A DNA stretch of 64,000 bases, taken from assembly GCA_034359265.1 (NCBI GenBank), contig CP136892.1, positions 11,270,501 through 11,334,500 of the forward strand, read 5' to 3'. The position numbers were made by a program, and so were the translations under genes. The first letter of the stretch is position 1. Every line of letters starts with the position of its first letter. This stretch comes from Canna indica. Taxonomy: Eukaryota; Streptophyta; Magnoliopsida; Zingiberales; Cannaceae. This document shows positions 35,030 through 45,610 of the stretch, piece by piece. Under the pieces are notes generated by a model. That model did no database searches. It was not told the origin of the DNA and saw only the letters and a list, made by a program, of their open reading frames with translations.

Positions 35030-35807
35030 TTCTCTTATAAATTGAGTGAGAGTGCATTAGCTTCTATTGACTACAATACATCACAAAGTGATTAATAAAG
35101 TAGAAACTTTGCAGTTTATGAGACAATAAGAATGAATCGTTTCAGAACACACATACATTATGTAGATAGATATACCAGACACAGGCAATCCCCCTCTTTC
35201 TTAAATCTTTACTCAAAACGCAAATTTGACAAACCAAATAGATTAGCATTTGCCTGCAAGTAAAAGCATCTTTGTAAGAATACTTAAAGTTTGCTTAAAT
35301 TTATCTATGTACCCAAAATGTAAAAGATCATCCAATTTCATTTGAAACTCTCCTAACATTATACAACAGAAACGATCAGTAGATAACAAAATAAACCTTC
35401 ACACAGTCCGTTGCTTTTAGCTATCGTCTTTATCCATAATCAACTTACATTGCAATCAATCAGGTTGCATTTGATTCATACATTTCCACAATAACAGTCG
35501 TTGCAATTAGAAGTACTTGAATAAAGGTCCAAATTAATTACCACTATCAAATTGCAGGCCATCATCTTTTCATCCGTTCTCCAACCTCTAAAATAAAATT
35601 GTCAGCCATTGAGTTGTTACCCTGAATCATATATTCTCCAATAGCAGAAACAATGCATCATATGTTAGGCAATCTTAACCTATATACCAAATTGTCTAAC
35701 AGTAAGTGTTACCCTGAATCAAACTCCCAATATTAAGCTTCATGAACAGACATACACGAAGTCCATCATCCTAAAAAAGATGGATGCCAATAAACACTGA
35801 TCACTAA
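35030..35807 (-). repeat. Segmental duplication copy 2: SLP2 downstream region
   Basis: 35033-35117 matches 6820-6902. 35248-35806 matches 15372-15947 at about 99%. The stretch 35118-35247 has no counterpart in copy 1, where the copia element sits. There is no gene here; it corresponds to the 3' flank of SLP2. Confidence 0.85.
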
Positions 35808-36003
35808 GGGCATATTTGCTTCATTAGATAAGGTAGGATAGGATTATGGATGGATTAGTATCCATTGTTTGTTTAGTGCATGGATTAGAAGAATATAAAT
35901 GATATTATATCCGATGTACAATGGATTTAAAAAATTTATATCCAATCCTCCATCATTTATTATCCAATCCTATCCTATTCAATCCTTCAAAGCAAACATA
36001 CCA
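35808..36003. mobile_element. Tourist-like MITE (196 bp) at the pseudogene stop codon
   Basis: Inverted ends GGGCATATTTGCTTC and, reversed, TGGTATGTTTGCTTT, flanked by TAA on both sides (35805-35807 and 36004-36006). TAA target duplications and GGGC-ATTTG ends indicate PIF/Harbinger. The interior has mirrored GGATAGGATT and AATCCTATCC. The empty site CACTAAGC survives at 15943-15949 in copy 1, which proves insertion after duplication. Confidence 0.85.
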
Positions 36004-36043
36004 TAAGTGTGGCCTCCATTTCCTTCAACCTATTATTTGAAAC

Positions 36044-36608
36044 TAGGGATGTCAATTCAAACCGGTTAACCGGTTAACCGAACCGCAAAATCCGGTTTTG
36101 GATAGTGGATTTGCGGTTCGGTTTCGGTTTCGGATAGCAAAAATCAAAAACTGTTTAAAACCGGTTCGGTTTCGGTTATCGGGTCGCGGTTAACCGGTAA
36201 CCGAAACCAGTTATATATTCGATTTCGGTTACCGGTTTTTTGCGGTTAACCGGTATCCGAAACCGGTTTTGTTATTAATCTTTGAACCGATTATTCGTTT
36301 ACTACCAGTTTTTTACGATTAACCGGTATCCAAAACCGATTTTGTTATTAATCTTTGAATCGGTTATCCGTTTACTACCGGTTAACCGATTAGTAAACGG
36401 ATAACTGGTTCTATCCGAATCAAAAAATTCGGTTTCGGTTATCCGCGGATAACCGAAACCGAGCCGGTTTCAGTTTCGGATATAGGCCTTTGAAACTGAC
36501 CGATTTCGGTTTCGGTTTCGGTTTCGGTTTCGGTTAGTGGGTTTGGAAATCGGTTTCGGTTTCGGTTAACCCTAAAAAATGCGGTTAACCGAAACGTTGC
36601 CATCCCTA
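36044..36608. mobile_element. Non-autonomous hAT element (565 bp) in the SLP2 pseudogene
   Basis: Ends TAGGGATGTCAATTC and, reversed, TAGGGATGGCAACG. Flanks TTTGAAAC (36036-36043) and TCTGAAAC (36609-36616) match at 7 of 8 positions. The empty site TCTGAAAC is at 15978-15985 in copy 1. The interior is a dense array of CCGGTTAACCG and GGTTTCGG motifs, with no coding capacity. Confidence 0.9.
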
Positions 36609-37545
36609 TCTGAAACCAAAATGGCAAGCCCCTTTTTCATATCCTCTTTTCCCACCAGTTGCCGCATGTGCTTCAAGTACAACGGATTTGATGTTAAAAT
36701 CCTCAATTCGACGCGCGCCGTTATTGATCTCCAAAACCTCGGGCAGCCCATTACGGCACCCCGACATCGACTCGAAGCGCCCGGTCCTCGCACACACCGT
36801 TGATTCCCTCTTCCTGTTTGGTGTGCCCCATCACCATCCTCCTCGCGCTTGGCATCATCGCAAGCACCTCTTCGAGGTGCGTGTAGTCACAATTTGATCC
36901 ACGTGAGAACCTCCGCAACCACACCACCACATTTCGGGCCCTCAGATACAGCGGCGATCGCCTCTCACTTTGTCTCATTATCCCGTCCTTGACTTCCTAG
37001 TTGATCTTTTCGAGCCCATATTCGATAAGTTCCTGGATAAGCCTGCCATGGACGAACACCGAATCTTCGATTACTAAGACAATTTGGTTTCCAGAGAGGA
37101 AGCGTGCGGCAATCCGGGAGCGAATCACCCTCCCAATACTCCTGCTTCACCCCGAGAAAGGATTTGGGAACGCCCTTGAAAGGGTCTCGGGGAGTTTCAA
37201 GGCCGCCACAGAGGCGTTTTATGGAGAGATCGGAATGGTACCAAAAAGCCCAGCTCCTGAACTCGTCAAGGCCAGCCGGGGTGGCGAGGAGGAAGTTGCC
37301 ATCGACATTCATGATCTCGTGGTTGCCGTAGAGAGTGAGGAGGGAACCGTCGGCGCGTGCAGCATCGAGCTTGAGGCGTTGGAGGAGATAAAGGAGACGA
37401 AGCTCATCGCCATCATGGTCGAGGACGTCGCCAACCTGGACAGCAACTGAAGAGCCACCAGTCCAGCGGGCGAAGAAGGGGTCGACGAGGCCAGCGAGGA
37501 AGAGGGTCTTGGGATGGTCACCATGGAGGTTGCCAATGGCTACGA

Positions 37546-38005
37546 TAGAGGTGACAATGGGCCGTGCTGACTACTCAAGGGAAGGCGCAGCTCTGTCCTG
37601 AGCCCGCCCTTTCGGGCTCAGGCTGGGCTCGGGTCAGCCCAAATATATTAAAAACTATAATATAAAAAAACCAACAATGAGACTCGAACTACCAACCTCA
37701 ACCCTTATATAAGACAAATTAACTACTGCACCAACTTATGAAATATGTCATTATATATCTTTAATGGCTAAAGTAATTAATGTGCCAGGCTAGCCTAGCC
37801 AAACTGGCACAGACCAGGCTAGGCAAGGACTGACCGAGCTTGGCATGGCCCACATGCCCAAGGGTGCGAGCCCAGCCCGCCCCTTCGGCACAAATGGGGT
37901 CGTGCCCGACCCAGCCCCGAAATTCTTCGGGCTGGGTCAGGCACGGCCTAGAACTTGGCCGGGTCCGTGCCGCCCATGGGCGGGCCCGGCCCATTGCCAC
38001 TTCTA
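37546..38005. mobile_element. Non-autonomous hAT element (460 bp) in the SLP2 pseudogene
   Basis: Ends TAGAGGTGACAATGGGCC and, reversed, TAGAAGTGGCAATGGGCC, flanked by GCTACGA (37539-37545 and 38006-38012; the adjoining base differs). The undisturbed GGCTACGAG is at about 16949-16957 in copy 1. Subterminal GGCTCGGGC motifs resemble those at the left end of the 29565 hAT element. The centre has a tRNA-like GACTCGAACTACCAACCTC segment. Confidence 0.9.
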
Positions 38006-38182
38006 GCTACGAGGCGAGCAGGGGTGGGGATGCGGCTGGGGAGGGGGGCGGGATCAGGGTTAGGGTTTGGATTGGAGGGGAACAAGAGATCGGAGACGGA
38101 GAAATCGGCGAAGGCTTCAACGAAGGAGGAGAGGATCGGAGGGAGTTTTTCGCAAGCCGGGTCGGACGACTCCATTCTTTGA

Positions 38183-39711
38183 CCTCACTTATTGGAAGAA
38201 GGAGAGGAAGAGGGAGTTGATTTGTGTGTATATGTGTTTGATTCGGGCCACGTGTAATTCTAGTCGCTTTGGTTTATTTGTTTGTTTATTTATTTAAATT
38301 TAGTTTAGGGAAAAATACTTTAGTTTTTATAACTTACTAACCACAAAGTGTTTTTTTTATCAACTGGTTTGTGATAATTTCACAAAAAAAATCCTGCGAA
38401 AGTTTTTGACCGGCTTTTTACGAAGGAATGGTTTCTAATAACCAATGAATAATAAAATTGATGTATCTTTCTAGCTTTCACCGTTTTAAAATTTACATCT
38501 TCTAAATCTAATGGTTGAAATCATTTTAAATGAATTTTGTAGAAAACTCCACTTAATTATATAAAATTTTAGTACTAAAAAAAGTAAAGTTGAAATTAGG
38601 GATGTGCATGGGTACTGGATAGACCTTGAACTAGTCGGGTAGGTTTCGAGTAGACCCTAAAAAAAATGTGTAGGGTCTGAGTAACAAATCAAGGAACCAG
38701 TCAAATTCGGTTTTGGTTCCGGTTCCACCATTTCGGATATTCTGAATCGGAATCGGAATCAGAATCGGAATCGGAGCCGATATTCGAAACCGGTATTGGA
38801 ACTTGTACTAGAACTTCTTAGAATCGGTTCTGGAATCTGTTCTGAAACCTGTTCTAGAACCTATTGGAACCTATTTTGGAATCTGTTTTGGAACCTATTG
38901 GAACCTGTTCTAGAACTTGTTTTGAAACCCAACAGGGTACTCAAAATCGAAACTAGAATCGGAACCTGTGGTTCCAGGTAGGATTCGATTCCAGGTTCCA
39001 ATAAGGTAGGGTTCGGTTCTAAAATCTAGGAACTGATTCTATACAGGGTATTGTCCGGGTATCATGATCGAAAAATACACGATACTCAGACCCGCTCACC
39101 CCTAGTTGAAATGTAAACTTGAAATTATAATTACTTTTTTGGTAACTTAGGTCAACCAATTATAAATATTTTTAAGAATAAATTAATATATTTGTCCAAA
39201 CTATATTATCTTATAATTGAGAGCAATTTCTCAAAATCATAATATGAAATAGGAAAAATTCTCATATCCATAAAAAAAAATTTTCAAAATCACCAAAATA
39301 CTCTTGTGTCCATGTTTGGTAATCTGTTCCAAACTTTTTTAAAAGTTTGGAAAATAGTAGATTTTAGACTTTTTCAAAAGTGTGGAACCAAAACAAATAA
39401 AATAAATTCATCATTTTTTTTATAATTATAACGATGATTATAATATATATAGTGCTTTTAATGAATTTATTTTGTATATTGTTGATAACATTTAGAACTT
39501 TTTAAAAATATAATAGATTTTAGACTTTTTTAAAAGTGTGAAACTAGTAGGTTCCAGACTTTTACAAAAGTCTAGAATCGAATATCAGACTGAACTCAAG
39601 GGTATTTCAGGAATCTAGAGAAAAAAGTTATGGATCTGGGAATTCTGAATCCTTGTTATGGATCCGGAAATTTTCGTGATCCATATTATAGTTTTGGGTA
39701 ATTACTCTATA
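38183..39711. repeat. Segmental duplication copy 2: promoter side and AT-rich tail
   Basis: 38183-38400 matches the SLP2 promoter side (GATTCGGGCC, CGTGTAATTCTA, TTGGTTTATTT). 39225-39711 matches 17630-18130, with repeated TAGACTTTTTCAAAAGTGTGGAACC motifs, at clearly lower identity. The segment lacks the tandem 69-bp units of copy 1. A hAT MITE lies inside. Confidence 0.7.
38597..39104. mobile_element. Non-autonomous hAT element (508 bp)
   Basis: Ends TAGGGATGTGCATGGG and, reversed, TAGGGGTGAGCGGG, with a perfect 8-bp target repeat GTTGAAAT (38589-38596 and 39105-39112). Inside, GGAACCTGTTCTAGAACC and GAATCGGAATCGG runs repeat in both orientations. It has no coding capacity. Confidence 0.93.
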
Positions 39712-40311
39712 ATTAATAAATCTATCTCACCTTTTAATTTATCACAAATGTCTCACACTATTGAATTGACATCAATTATATTCCACCATCAGATGCGCAT
39801 TACCGCAAATATTATTCATTGACGTAGTATCACTGACAGCATATTAAATATTAATTTTTTATTATCTCATGTCATATTAGTATTCCCAACATCAATACCG
39901 CAAAAAAACATGAAAACTAACTCTAATACCTCAATTCCAACCGATATTATCCTCACACCGATTATATTGCTCACACAAAGTCCATATCAATAATCATCAT
40001 TCTTCTCGTCGGCAATCATCAGAGTGTCAGACTATTGTCACCCGGAGATTCTCAACACGCTTCAGGCTGTGCGCGACACTTAAGCTTATTAGGGTTAGAT
40101 TTTTGAATTTTATTTTTTAAAAATACTCAATTCATACAATGTCGGGAATGCCGACATGTCATTGGATAATAAGATATTAATATTTATTATGCTGATAGTG
40201 ATGCCACATTAGTAAATAACATTTGCGGTAACGAGTAACTAATGATGGAATATAATTGATGTCAATTCAATAATATGAGATAGATTTGTTATAAGACCTA
40301 TAGTTTTGAAT
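39712..40311. mobile_element. Foldback/MULE-like element with about 150-bp inverted arms
   Basis: Left arm (about 39716-39890) and right arm (about 40165-40300) are inverse copies sharing AATCTATCTCA, TTGAATTGACATCAATTATA, TTACCGCAAAT and GATAATAAGATATT. The left arm has a 25-bp insertion. The core has no gene. The gypsy element inserted about 10 bp beyond its right arm. No convincing target duplication was found. Confidence 0.6.
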
Positions 40312-40934
40312 AAATATGTCACACCCCGGTTCGAATCCACCCCCATACCTCGAGGCGGCACCGTTTCGAAACGCGACAGTAGACAACTCGAAAACCACGC
40401 AACGAAAGGAAAATCACCAATACGCGTCACAAATCATAATCAAGCATATTATGAAATCAATAATTACATCAAAAAGCCGGATGATACACACGACAAAAGA
40501 TAATTCATTCGATAACAAGATCGAACAGAGTATTTAATATTATATATTTTACAAAAGTTCAAAATCATCAGTATCAAATTCAAAGTGTGTAAAGATGATA
40601 AAATAGAACAAAATACAAAAGCAGACACCATATCAGACCTCTAGATCTACATGTTGTCTACCAACTATCTAAACATCGATCTAGATATCAACGGCTCACC
40701 CATGCAAGTCTGAAGCAATAACAACAGGAGTCAGCGGATGCTGAGTAGGAGTACCACAATATGATCAACAATATGTATAAGGTGTCAACTCAATAGTAAA
40801 CAATAATATGACTTAAGATGCAGTCAAAGGCAATATATATATATATACAACAAATGCTCCACACCTACTCCTAATCAACGTCGACCAAATGAACGAGTGT
40901 ATTGACCGATGGGTAAAAACCCAACACTCCACCT

Positions 40935-41646
40935 GCAGACTGGCATCAATCGTCCGCTCCAACGGTGACACGACTACCCCATCCAGCAAGTAGCCCAGCG
41001 GATGTCATATCCGACATCCCCACACCCGAAGGTGCCCAAAGTGACTAGTCAATGTCCATACCCTCACCCATGTCTGGAGGGTACCGAAATAAAATGGTCC
41101 TGGACCGAAGTCCTCTCCAAGGCCGTAGCCTTCAGGTTGACAACCCATCTCCAACAATACAATAAGGTATATCACCATGATCAATGGATAATAAAACAAC
41201 TTCATCCATATCAACAATATAATAACTCTGAATGATGATGACATGATCAACAGGATAACACCGTAAATAACAATATAATAACTCCACCACCCGCATAGTG
41301 GCATCAACCGTCCACTCCAATGGTGACACGACTACCCCATCCAGCAAGTAGCCCGACAGACGTCATATCCGACATCTCCACACCCGAAGGTGCCCAAAGT
41401 GACTAGTCAATATCTATACCCTCACCCATGTCTGGAGGGTACCGAAATAAAATGGTTCTAAACCGAAGTCCTCTCCAAGGTCGTAGCCTTCAGGTCGACA
41501 ACTCATCTCCAACAATGCAATAAGGTATATCACCATGATCAGTGGATAATAAAACAACTTCACCGATATCAATAATATAATAACTCCAAATGATGATGAC
41601 ATAATCAACAAGATAACACCGTAAATAACAACATAATATTATGCAT
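40935..41646. repeat. Tandem duplication of about 360 bp within the gypsy LTR
   Basis: Two successive units start CTGGCATCAATCGTCCGCTCC and GTGGCATCAACCGTCCACTCC and both run through CACACCCGAAGGTGCCC, GGAGGGTACCGAAATAAAATGG and AAGGTATATCACCATGATCA. They differ by scattered substitutions. Confidence 0.85.
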
Positions 41647-41678
41647 GAAATAATTATTCAATGCACCATAACTAGTAT

Positions 41679-42153
41679 TAGGGCTGAGCATCGGCGGGTC
41701 GGGTCAATACCCAAAATTTTGAAAAAAATTATACCCGACCCGACCTGAATAACCTGAAAAAATCGAACCCCGATCCAATTAACCCGAATAACCCGAATTT
41801 GGTTTACAAAAATAAAAAAAATAAAATTCATCTTGAAAATGGTGATAAAAAGGTGAACAATTATATTAAAATTATAATACAAGAAAGACTTGAACTCAAG
41901 ACCTCCTAAACTTTATCTCCACCCTTTTAACCACAAAGCCAACACCATCTTTTATCAATATATATAATATAAATATATATTAAATTTAAAATTGGGTCGG
42001 GTCGGGTTAAACAAGGTCACCCGAACCCAACCCGACCCAAAATAGTAGATTTTTTTTTCAAAAATAAGACCCGATCCGATATACCCGAATAACCAGATCG
42101 AAATGAATTTTCGGGTCGATTTTTCGGGTCAGATCGGGTTTTGGTTAGCCCTA
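41679..42153. mobile_element. Non-autonomous hAT element (475 bp) in the gypsy LTR
   Basis: Ends TAGGGCTGAGCATC and, reversed, TAGGGCTAACC, with a perfect 8-bp target repeat ACTAGTAT (41671-41678, 42154-42161). Subterminal GGGTCGGGT and CCCGAATAA motifs match the 32656 element, as does the internal tRNA-like GACTTGAACTCAAGACCTCC segment. Confidence 0.95.
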
Positions 42154-43296
42154 ACTAGTATGACATATCATGATCAAATACCAACATCAATAAATGACAA
42201 TAAAATGTAACACATGCATTTCTCTACATGGCATGTCCAACAATAATATACAACAATTGAATTAGAAGCAATATCAAGCAAATCGAAGCAAACTGATAAA
42301 TCCATCATTTTACCCAATAATAATTCATCGACAAAGATAGAATCAATCCCTAGATCCAAACTAACTATTCATGACTCGAGTCACCATTTAATTTAATATA
42401 ATATTTTTATAATATTTAATTCTTTATCCAATTAAATTAATAATTTCCTAACTATAGTATAATACTGAAAAATATAAAAATCATACCAAATGATCTCCAA
42501 TCTAAAATCTGACACCACCATCGCGTTTAGCACGCGAAAACTTACATCTTTGATATTCACTCCGACTCCAACCGATGACTCTAACTCGTCCAATTAATTT
42601 ATTTTATAACTTACCTTAATTATTAATTAACTATTAATAATTAATTTAAAATACCATTTATAACTGCACCAGATCCCAATCTATTGGACCAAATCCCTGT
42701 CACCATATTCCTCCTCCTTCTTATGCTTCACACCCGACTCCCTCTGCCTCCACCCCAATCCGTTGTCGGTCGGCCCTACTGCCGTCGGCGACCTACCTTG
42801 GCGGATTCGCTGCCTCCGTCGGCATATGGCCCCCCAGTGAAGCTTCGGACAGCGCCGAAAGGCACAGCCGCAGCGCATTGTGCGTGCTGCACACACTGCA
42901 CGCTGTGACCTGGTCGTTGCAGTGCGCAGCGGCGTTGACGCAAAGTGGTGCCAAGCCGTGATCCGATAGCCTCCGACTACCTCCGGTCTTCCCTATCGTC
43001 TCTGATTCCATCTCGCCGATGATCACATCAGTAAAGCGATGGAAAACAACAATTGAAATGATGGGAAGACTCTTACCTCAGATTCCGGCTCATGTGACCA
43101 CGTCGACGACGATTCGACCTCTAATTCCTCACCCTTCGGCGCCGATCTCACTGTCTCCTTTATCGCATCACACGCGACAGAGCTGGCACATATAAGTATT
43201 GGCTCTACGGCGGTGAGAAAGACGCAGTAGGGGTACTTTTACAAATAACCCCTCACTCACTCACAAATCACAATTATGCCCTTTTGTTTTTTTTTT

Positions 43297-43683
43297 GGGA
43301 AAATATCTAAAATGATCCCTAAACTATTTCAAAATTTTCACATTTGTCCCACAACTTTTTTTCGGCTCAATTGAGTCCCTAAAGATTTGTAATTGTCACT
43401 TTAGTCCTTGGTCGTGACCCTGCCGTTAAAAAATACCAACTTTTTTTCACCCGAAGATGCACTCGATTGGCTAGCTAGGGTCAGGATAGAGATTGGCGCT
43501 GCTTGTGGTCTCGTGTAGACCATGGGAACGTTAGCCACGTAGGTATTATTTTAACGGCAGGGTCACGACTAGGGACCAAAGTGATAATTACAAATCTTTA
43601 GGGACCCAATTGAGCCGAAAAATAGTTGTGGGACCAATGTGAAAATTCCAAAATAGTTTAGGGACCATTTTAGACATTTTCCC
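43297..43683. mobile_element. Foldback MITE (387 bp) with about 160-bp arms
   Basis: GGGAAAATATCTAAAATGATC and, inverted, the matching right arm run inward through CCTAAACTATTT, TTCACATT-GTCCC, GGCTCAATTG and GTCACGACC...TAACGGCAG, leaving a small core. It sits in a poly-T tract of the 3' LTR. The other LTR has the same tract uninterrupted (about 50965-50980), so the site before insertion is visible. The long arms suggest a MULE-related MITE. Confidence 0.85.
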
Positions 43684-43739
43684 TTTTTAAAAAAAATAGA
43701 ATATAACATCCTCCCTGCCATAAGAAATTTGGTCCTCCA

Positions 43740-45605
43740 AATTTATGTACCTGAAGTGTCGAACAAGTGTGGGAAGCGATCTCTGATATCCTCCTCATGC
43801 TCCCAAGTAGCCTATGCATCTGAATGGTGTTGCCAACCAACTTTGACCAACGAGACTACCCTATTGCAAAGTCGATGCTCCTTCTTATCAAGGATCCTCA
43901 CTAGCAACTCTTCATAACTGTTATCCTCTCTAATCTGCAAAGCTGGCTCCTGTAGTATATGGAAAGGATCTGGCATATACTTCCTCAACATAGAGACATG
44001 GAAGACATTGTGCACTCCTGCCAATGATGGTGGCAATGCTAGCCGATAAGCAACAGGTCCAATCCTCTCCAGGATCTCGAAAGGACCAATGTATCGCGGT
44101 GCAAGCTTGTCTTTCTTGCCAAACCATATTACACCCTTAGTCGGGGAATTCCAAATGAGAATTCCAAATCCCTCCTTCGTCGGTCTGCATAGCTTTTCTA
44201 TCGGCTCTGAGTTGTAAGCAACCTTTGCCTAATCCTCTGGACCAACTCGACGTCCCGCTAGACTATCTCCAGTCCCAAAAGACGTCGCTCACCCACCTCG
44301 TCCCAATGCACTGGGGACCTACACCTCCGTCTGTAAAGAGCTTCAAATGGAGCCATCTGAATAGCCGAATGATAGCTATTATTATAAGCAAACTCCACCA
44401 AATGCAGATGACTCTCCAACTGCCTCCAAAGTCTAGAACACAAGCACACAAAAGATCCTCCAATGTCTGAATCGGACTGTCCATCAGTTTGTGGATGGAA
44501 CACTGTACTAAACCGAAGCTCGGTACCCAAAGCCCTTTGTACACTCTGCCAAAATTGTGAAGTGAAATGGGGGTCCCTGTCTGAAATGAATCTAGTAGGT
44601 ACACCATGCAACCTCACTATCTCCATATAGTACAACTGAGCTAACCTGTCCAGGGAATAAGTCTTCTTAACCGACAAAAAGTGAGTTTACTTCATCAATT
44701 GATCCACAATAACCCAGATCAAGTCATGCCCTTTCTGTGTCCTCGGAAGCCCAGACACAAAGTCCATAGTGATGTGCTCCCATTTCCACTGAGGAATAGG
44801 GAGGTTCTGGAGCTTCTCTGCAGGTCTATGATGCTCGGCCTTTATCTACTGATAGACCAAACACCTCGCCACATAATCAGCAACATCTCTCTTCATCCCA
44901 CGCCACCAGTAAGACTTTCGCAGGTCCTTATACATCCTCGAACTGCCTTGGTGTATAGCAAAACGAGACTTGTGAGTGTCCTCCAACAACTCCTTCTTCA
45001 CTGGGTGCTCCCCAGGAACACATAACCTGCCATGAAATCACAAGATACCCCACGAGAAGTTCGGTTAAATGTCTTTCTCTAATTCTCGTGCAATGACCTG
45101 AAGGTAACGATCCTCCATCTGACACTGTTGAATTTGCTCCACTATCGGCGACTGCATGTGCAATCAGCTGTGCCAGTAATCCGCTCTGAGTTTGACCCAC
45201 CAAGTCCAAGCTAAGCTCTGACAACTGTCTGATCAGCTCTGACTCTGCAACTCTAAGATGCTGACACATCCCCACAGATTTTTGGCTTAAGGCGTCTGCC
45301 ACAACGTTCGCCTTGACATGATGATAATTAATAGTGCAGTCATAATCTTTAAGAAAATCCATCTATCTCTTTTGCCTCATATTTAAATCCTTCTGAGTGA
45401 ACAAATGCTTGAGACTCTTATAATCTGTAAATATCTCACAGGTAACACCATAGAGATAGTGTCGTCATATCTTAAGGGCAAATATGATAGCAGCTAACTC
45501 CAAATCATGCACTGGGTAGTTCTTTTCATGCTTCTTAAGCTGTCTAGAAGCATAAGCTACCACTCGCTCATTCTGCATCAAAACAGCACCAAGACCTTGG
45601 ATGGA
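43740..45605 (-). pseudogene. gypsy pol, C-terminal part: RNase H, integrase, chromodomain
   Basis: From high to low coordinates: RNase H with [20 protein letters not shown] (about 45550) and [14 protein letters not shown] (about 45410), then KANVVADALSQKS. The HHCC integrase zinc region (about 44900-44960, partly frameshifted) and the core follow, with TMDFVSGLP (about 44770) and SDRDPHFTSQFW (about 44570). [15 protein letters not shown] linker and a chromodomain-like LVKVGWQHH (about 43830) come last. The chromodomain tail and pol order place it among chromoviruses, probably Tekay/Del-like. Stops and shifts abound. Confidence 0.85.
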
Positions 45606-45610
45606 TGCAT

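Larger units (their letters stand above)
36004..38182 (-). pseudogene. SLP2 pseudogene (duplicate copy) split by hAT MITEs
   Basis: On the minus strand the copy begins MESSDPACEKLPP (38175), keeps PTPARLVA, is cut by a MITE at 38005-37546, then resumes with the first metal motif as GNLHGD (Asp to Asn). It continues through frames with LDEFRSWAFWYHSDLSIKRLC (about 37280), RNVVVWLRRFSRGSNCDYTHL (about 36930) and NGVCEDRALRVDVG (about 36780) to a C-terminus interrupted by a second MITE (36044-36608). A deletion near 37100-37125 and several small indels shift the frame. It cannot encode a phosphatase. Comparison with the intact gene at 15944-17119 gives about 8-9% base differences by eye. Confidence 0.92.
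40317..43708 (-). repeat. 3' LTR of the minus-strand gypsy element
   Basis: 3.39 kb including a 475-bp hAT MITE and a 387-bp foldback MITE, so about 2.5 kb of true LTR. The part from 42790 to 43290 matches 49036-49094 plus 50508-50970 of the other LTR. Its inner end ...AATATAACA meets TCCTCCCTGCC, the reversed polypurine tract. Confidence 0.85.
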
